Assembly (NCBI GenBank): GCA_003202005.1
Contig: QJJF01000011.1
Coordinates: 62,001-126,000 of the forward strand
Reading direction: 5' to 3'
Length of the DNA stretch: 64,000 bases
Origin: Williamsia faeni
GTDB lineage: Bacteria > Actinomycetota > Actinomycetes > Mycobacteriales > Mycobacteriaceae
This document shows, in pieces, positions 63,701 through 64,000 of this stretch. How positions within the stretch are numbered: position 1 is the stretch's first letter; the number at the start of each line of letters is the position of its first letter. The notes beneath the pieces were generated by a model. The model made no database searches. It was not told where the DNA came from and worked only from the letters and a program-made list of their open reading frames with translations. Position numbers and translations under genes: made by a program.

Positions 63701-64000
63701 ACACAGATCGAGCACATGGTGGCAGACGCGATCGCCGACGTGACCGGACAGTCGTGCATCGGCCTGGACGACAATTTCTTCGAACTCGGCGGCAACTCGT
63801 TGCTGGGAGTGGACCTGTGTCAACGGTTGTCGGAGCAGAGCGGCACTGCGGTGGCGATGTCGTGGTTATTCACGCCGACGGTGCACACATTGGCAGCCGC
63901 CATCGAATCTGCAGCTGCGGTCGGTGCGAACGGTGATGTGACGGCAGGTGTATCGGCGCTGGAGCCGATTCTTCCGTTGCGTGGCAACGGTTCAGGGACG
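60800..64000 (+). CDS. EntF-like nonribosomal peptide synthetase, C-A-PCP-(TE), cut by the window
   Basis: The first 1067 residues of an NRPS. The C domain (about 15-440) has HHIAVDG with His150-His151 and Asp155. The A domain (about 470-950) has YTSGSTGEPKG, YGPTEAT, YRTGD and a late GKADRS lysine. The PCP has LGGNSL with the phosphopantetheine Ser at residue 1000. The last residues LEPILPLRGNGSG begin a thioesterase-like domain as in EntF. The A-domain pocket aligned to GrsA reads about D-A-L-N-T-G-S-V-I-K, which I cannot match to a known amino acid. AAGGA precedes GTG 60800 by 7 bases. The coding sequence continues past 64000. Confidence 0.93.
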   Translation, partial: MLDLPGNMRRNGSTVARAGTFELSVAQSELWMAQELHPSVPFSISQYADLHGPVDLALLQDCWRRAGHELQSPHVRFAVVGGQPCQYVDDDLPTGFDCVDVSDHPDPEHAARVWMNHDLEAAIDLSGPDVTRTVMFTLGPDRYHWYARSHHIAVDGFGAAQLSQRTAELYSAANEGRADPSCRAMLLTEIVAAEQRYRSSPRFDADREYWAEQLVGLNHITKLTDRYAAPSARPHTAHATVDVAATARLDAVAGRYGTGIAEVLVAAVAGFLAHMTGDRDVTVSLPVAARTTGALRRSAGMVSNVVPLRVRDVAESTVADLVQQVRLNIIGALRHQLYRHEDLLRDHGVGLAGRSGYGPLINVLTLPDSIGFGVARGRAHLLSAGPVEDMSVSCYRVGTGPLSIDFHANPDLYTADELDRYRKQFMDWLSRFLLASAEEKVFALIAGTQSIAAPQARRRSRLLPELLAAGIGAGERIALSGPDRAVSYRELDEVTAQWARELIARGAGPEVVVAVALSRSVESVMALWAVARAGAVFFPVNPTDPPARVAKLIADSGSMLGITLTRWCTLLDATAVNWLLCDSDEFACAAASHPFAAVTDAERTQPLRAAHPAYLIYTSGSTGEPKGVLSTHEGLPALSDELLARGQICPESVVLLAHSPYCDASMLEYLSAFASGAKLVVLAPDIVAGEQLSQVIEHEAITHLNVTPTILATLDPHRLTSLQSVTVGGDKCPPALAGRWATRVPMFNSYGPTEATVIVTHSGALDPNAAMTIGGALPGVQILVLDARLGLAPPGARGELYLAGDALARGYLGRPATTAHCYVANPHGPKGTRMYRTGDVVREQPDGTLEYLGRSDVQISLRGQRIEPSEVERALTADAAVDQAVVRIWTSEALGDRLIGYVVAADGDGFDRTAVLARLRTVLPPAMIPAALIPLTAIPINPSSGKADRSALPDPQVLARPAFRPPQTQIEHMVADAIADVTGQSCIGLDDNFFELGGNSLLGVDLCQRLSEQSGTAVAMSWLFTPTVHTLAAAIESAAAVGANGDVTAGVSALEPILPLRGNGSGT

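Noticed and set aside
1-64000. CRISPR arrays, rRNA genes or complete insertion sequences
   Set aside because: No evenly spaced repeat array, no rRNA-like block and no intact transposase with inverted ends was seen.

Overview
The window is about 64 kb of high-GC actinobacterial chromosome. Several genes point to a mycolic-acid-containing member of the Mycobacteriales (Gordonia, Williamsia, Rhodococcus or Mycobacterium relatives): a two-domain LysX, an antigen-85-like mycolyltransferase homologue, a DesA3-type desaturase beside its Rv3230c-type reductase, and many alpha/beta hydrolases. I cannot name the genus from sequence alone. The mix of intact operons, relic genes and repeats looks like an accessory-rich chromosomal region, not a single prophage or island.

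Region by region. 0-2.6 kb: a frameshifted epimerase end, a class II glutamine amidotransferase and a class 3 lipase. 3.4-8.8 kb: three alpha/beta hydrolases in one operon, divergent from a large LuxR (LAL) regulator, with a 13-bp direct repeat between them. 8.8-12 kb: a TerD-like relic, a TetR regulator with two identical operator copies facing an SDR-hydrolase operon, and an integrase relic. 12-17 kb: a ZIP transporter, then a CotH-kinase gene flanked by an unrecognised Cys/His protein and a beta-propeller-like protein. 17-23.8 kb: envelope genes (DedA, phosphodiester glycosidase, COG4705, PAP2) and a histidine kinase/response regulator pair; three promoters share a CTGAG-N6-CTGAG box. 24-29.7 kb: a hydrolase, lysX and a rhomboid-like gene. 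30-32.7 kb: a DUF5995 gene whose promoter and first codons are copied from a reductase gene 26 kb away, then a CIRCE-controlled hsp20. 33-41 kb: a complete kdp potassium operon (extra small ORF, kdpF, A, B, C, D, E). 41-46.6 kb: a DUF6611 gene overrun by a dispersed repeat, a tRNA 3'-end relic, an NCS1 permease with a zinc-ribbon tail, and an epimerase/SnoaL/IclR locus. 46.7-53.8 kb: FabH-like synthase, ZIP-like transporter, PaiB/MocR divergent pair, GAF-ANTAR regulator, secreted lipase. 54-59.6 kb: desaturase-reductase operon, secreted DUF1254 protein, mycolyltransferase-like esterase. 60-64 kb: an aromatic amino acid hydroxylase directly upstream of an EntF-like NRPS (C-A-PCP-TE) that runs off the right edge.

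The most coherent possible new system is the 17-24 kb envelope regulon: a two-component system whose own promoter and those of the PAP2/COG4705/phosphodiester-glycosidase operon and of dedA carry the same direct repeat, next to the lysX locus for lipid lysinylation. Other candidates are the CotH triad, the hydroxylase-NRPS pair and the duplicated-promoter gene chimera.
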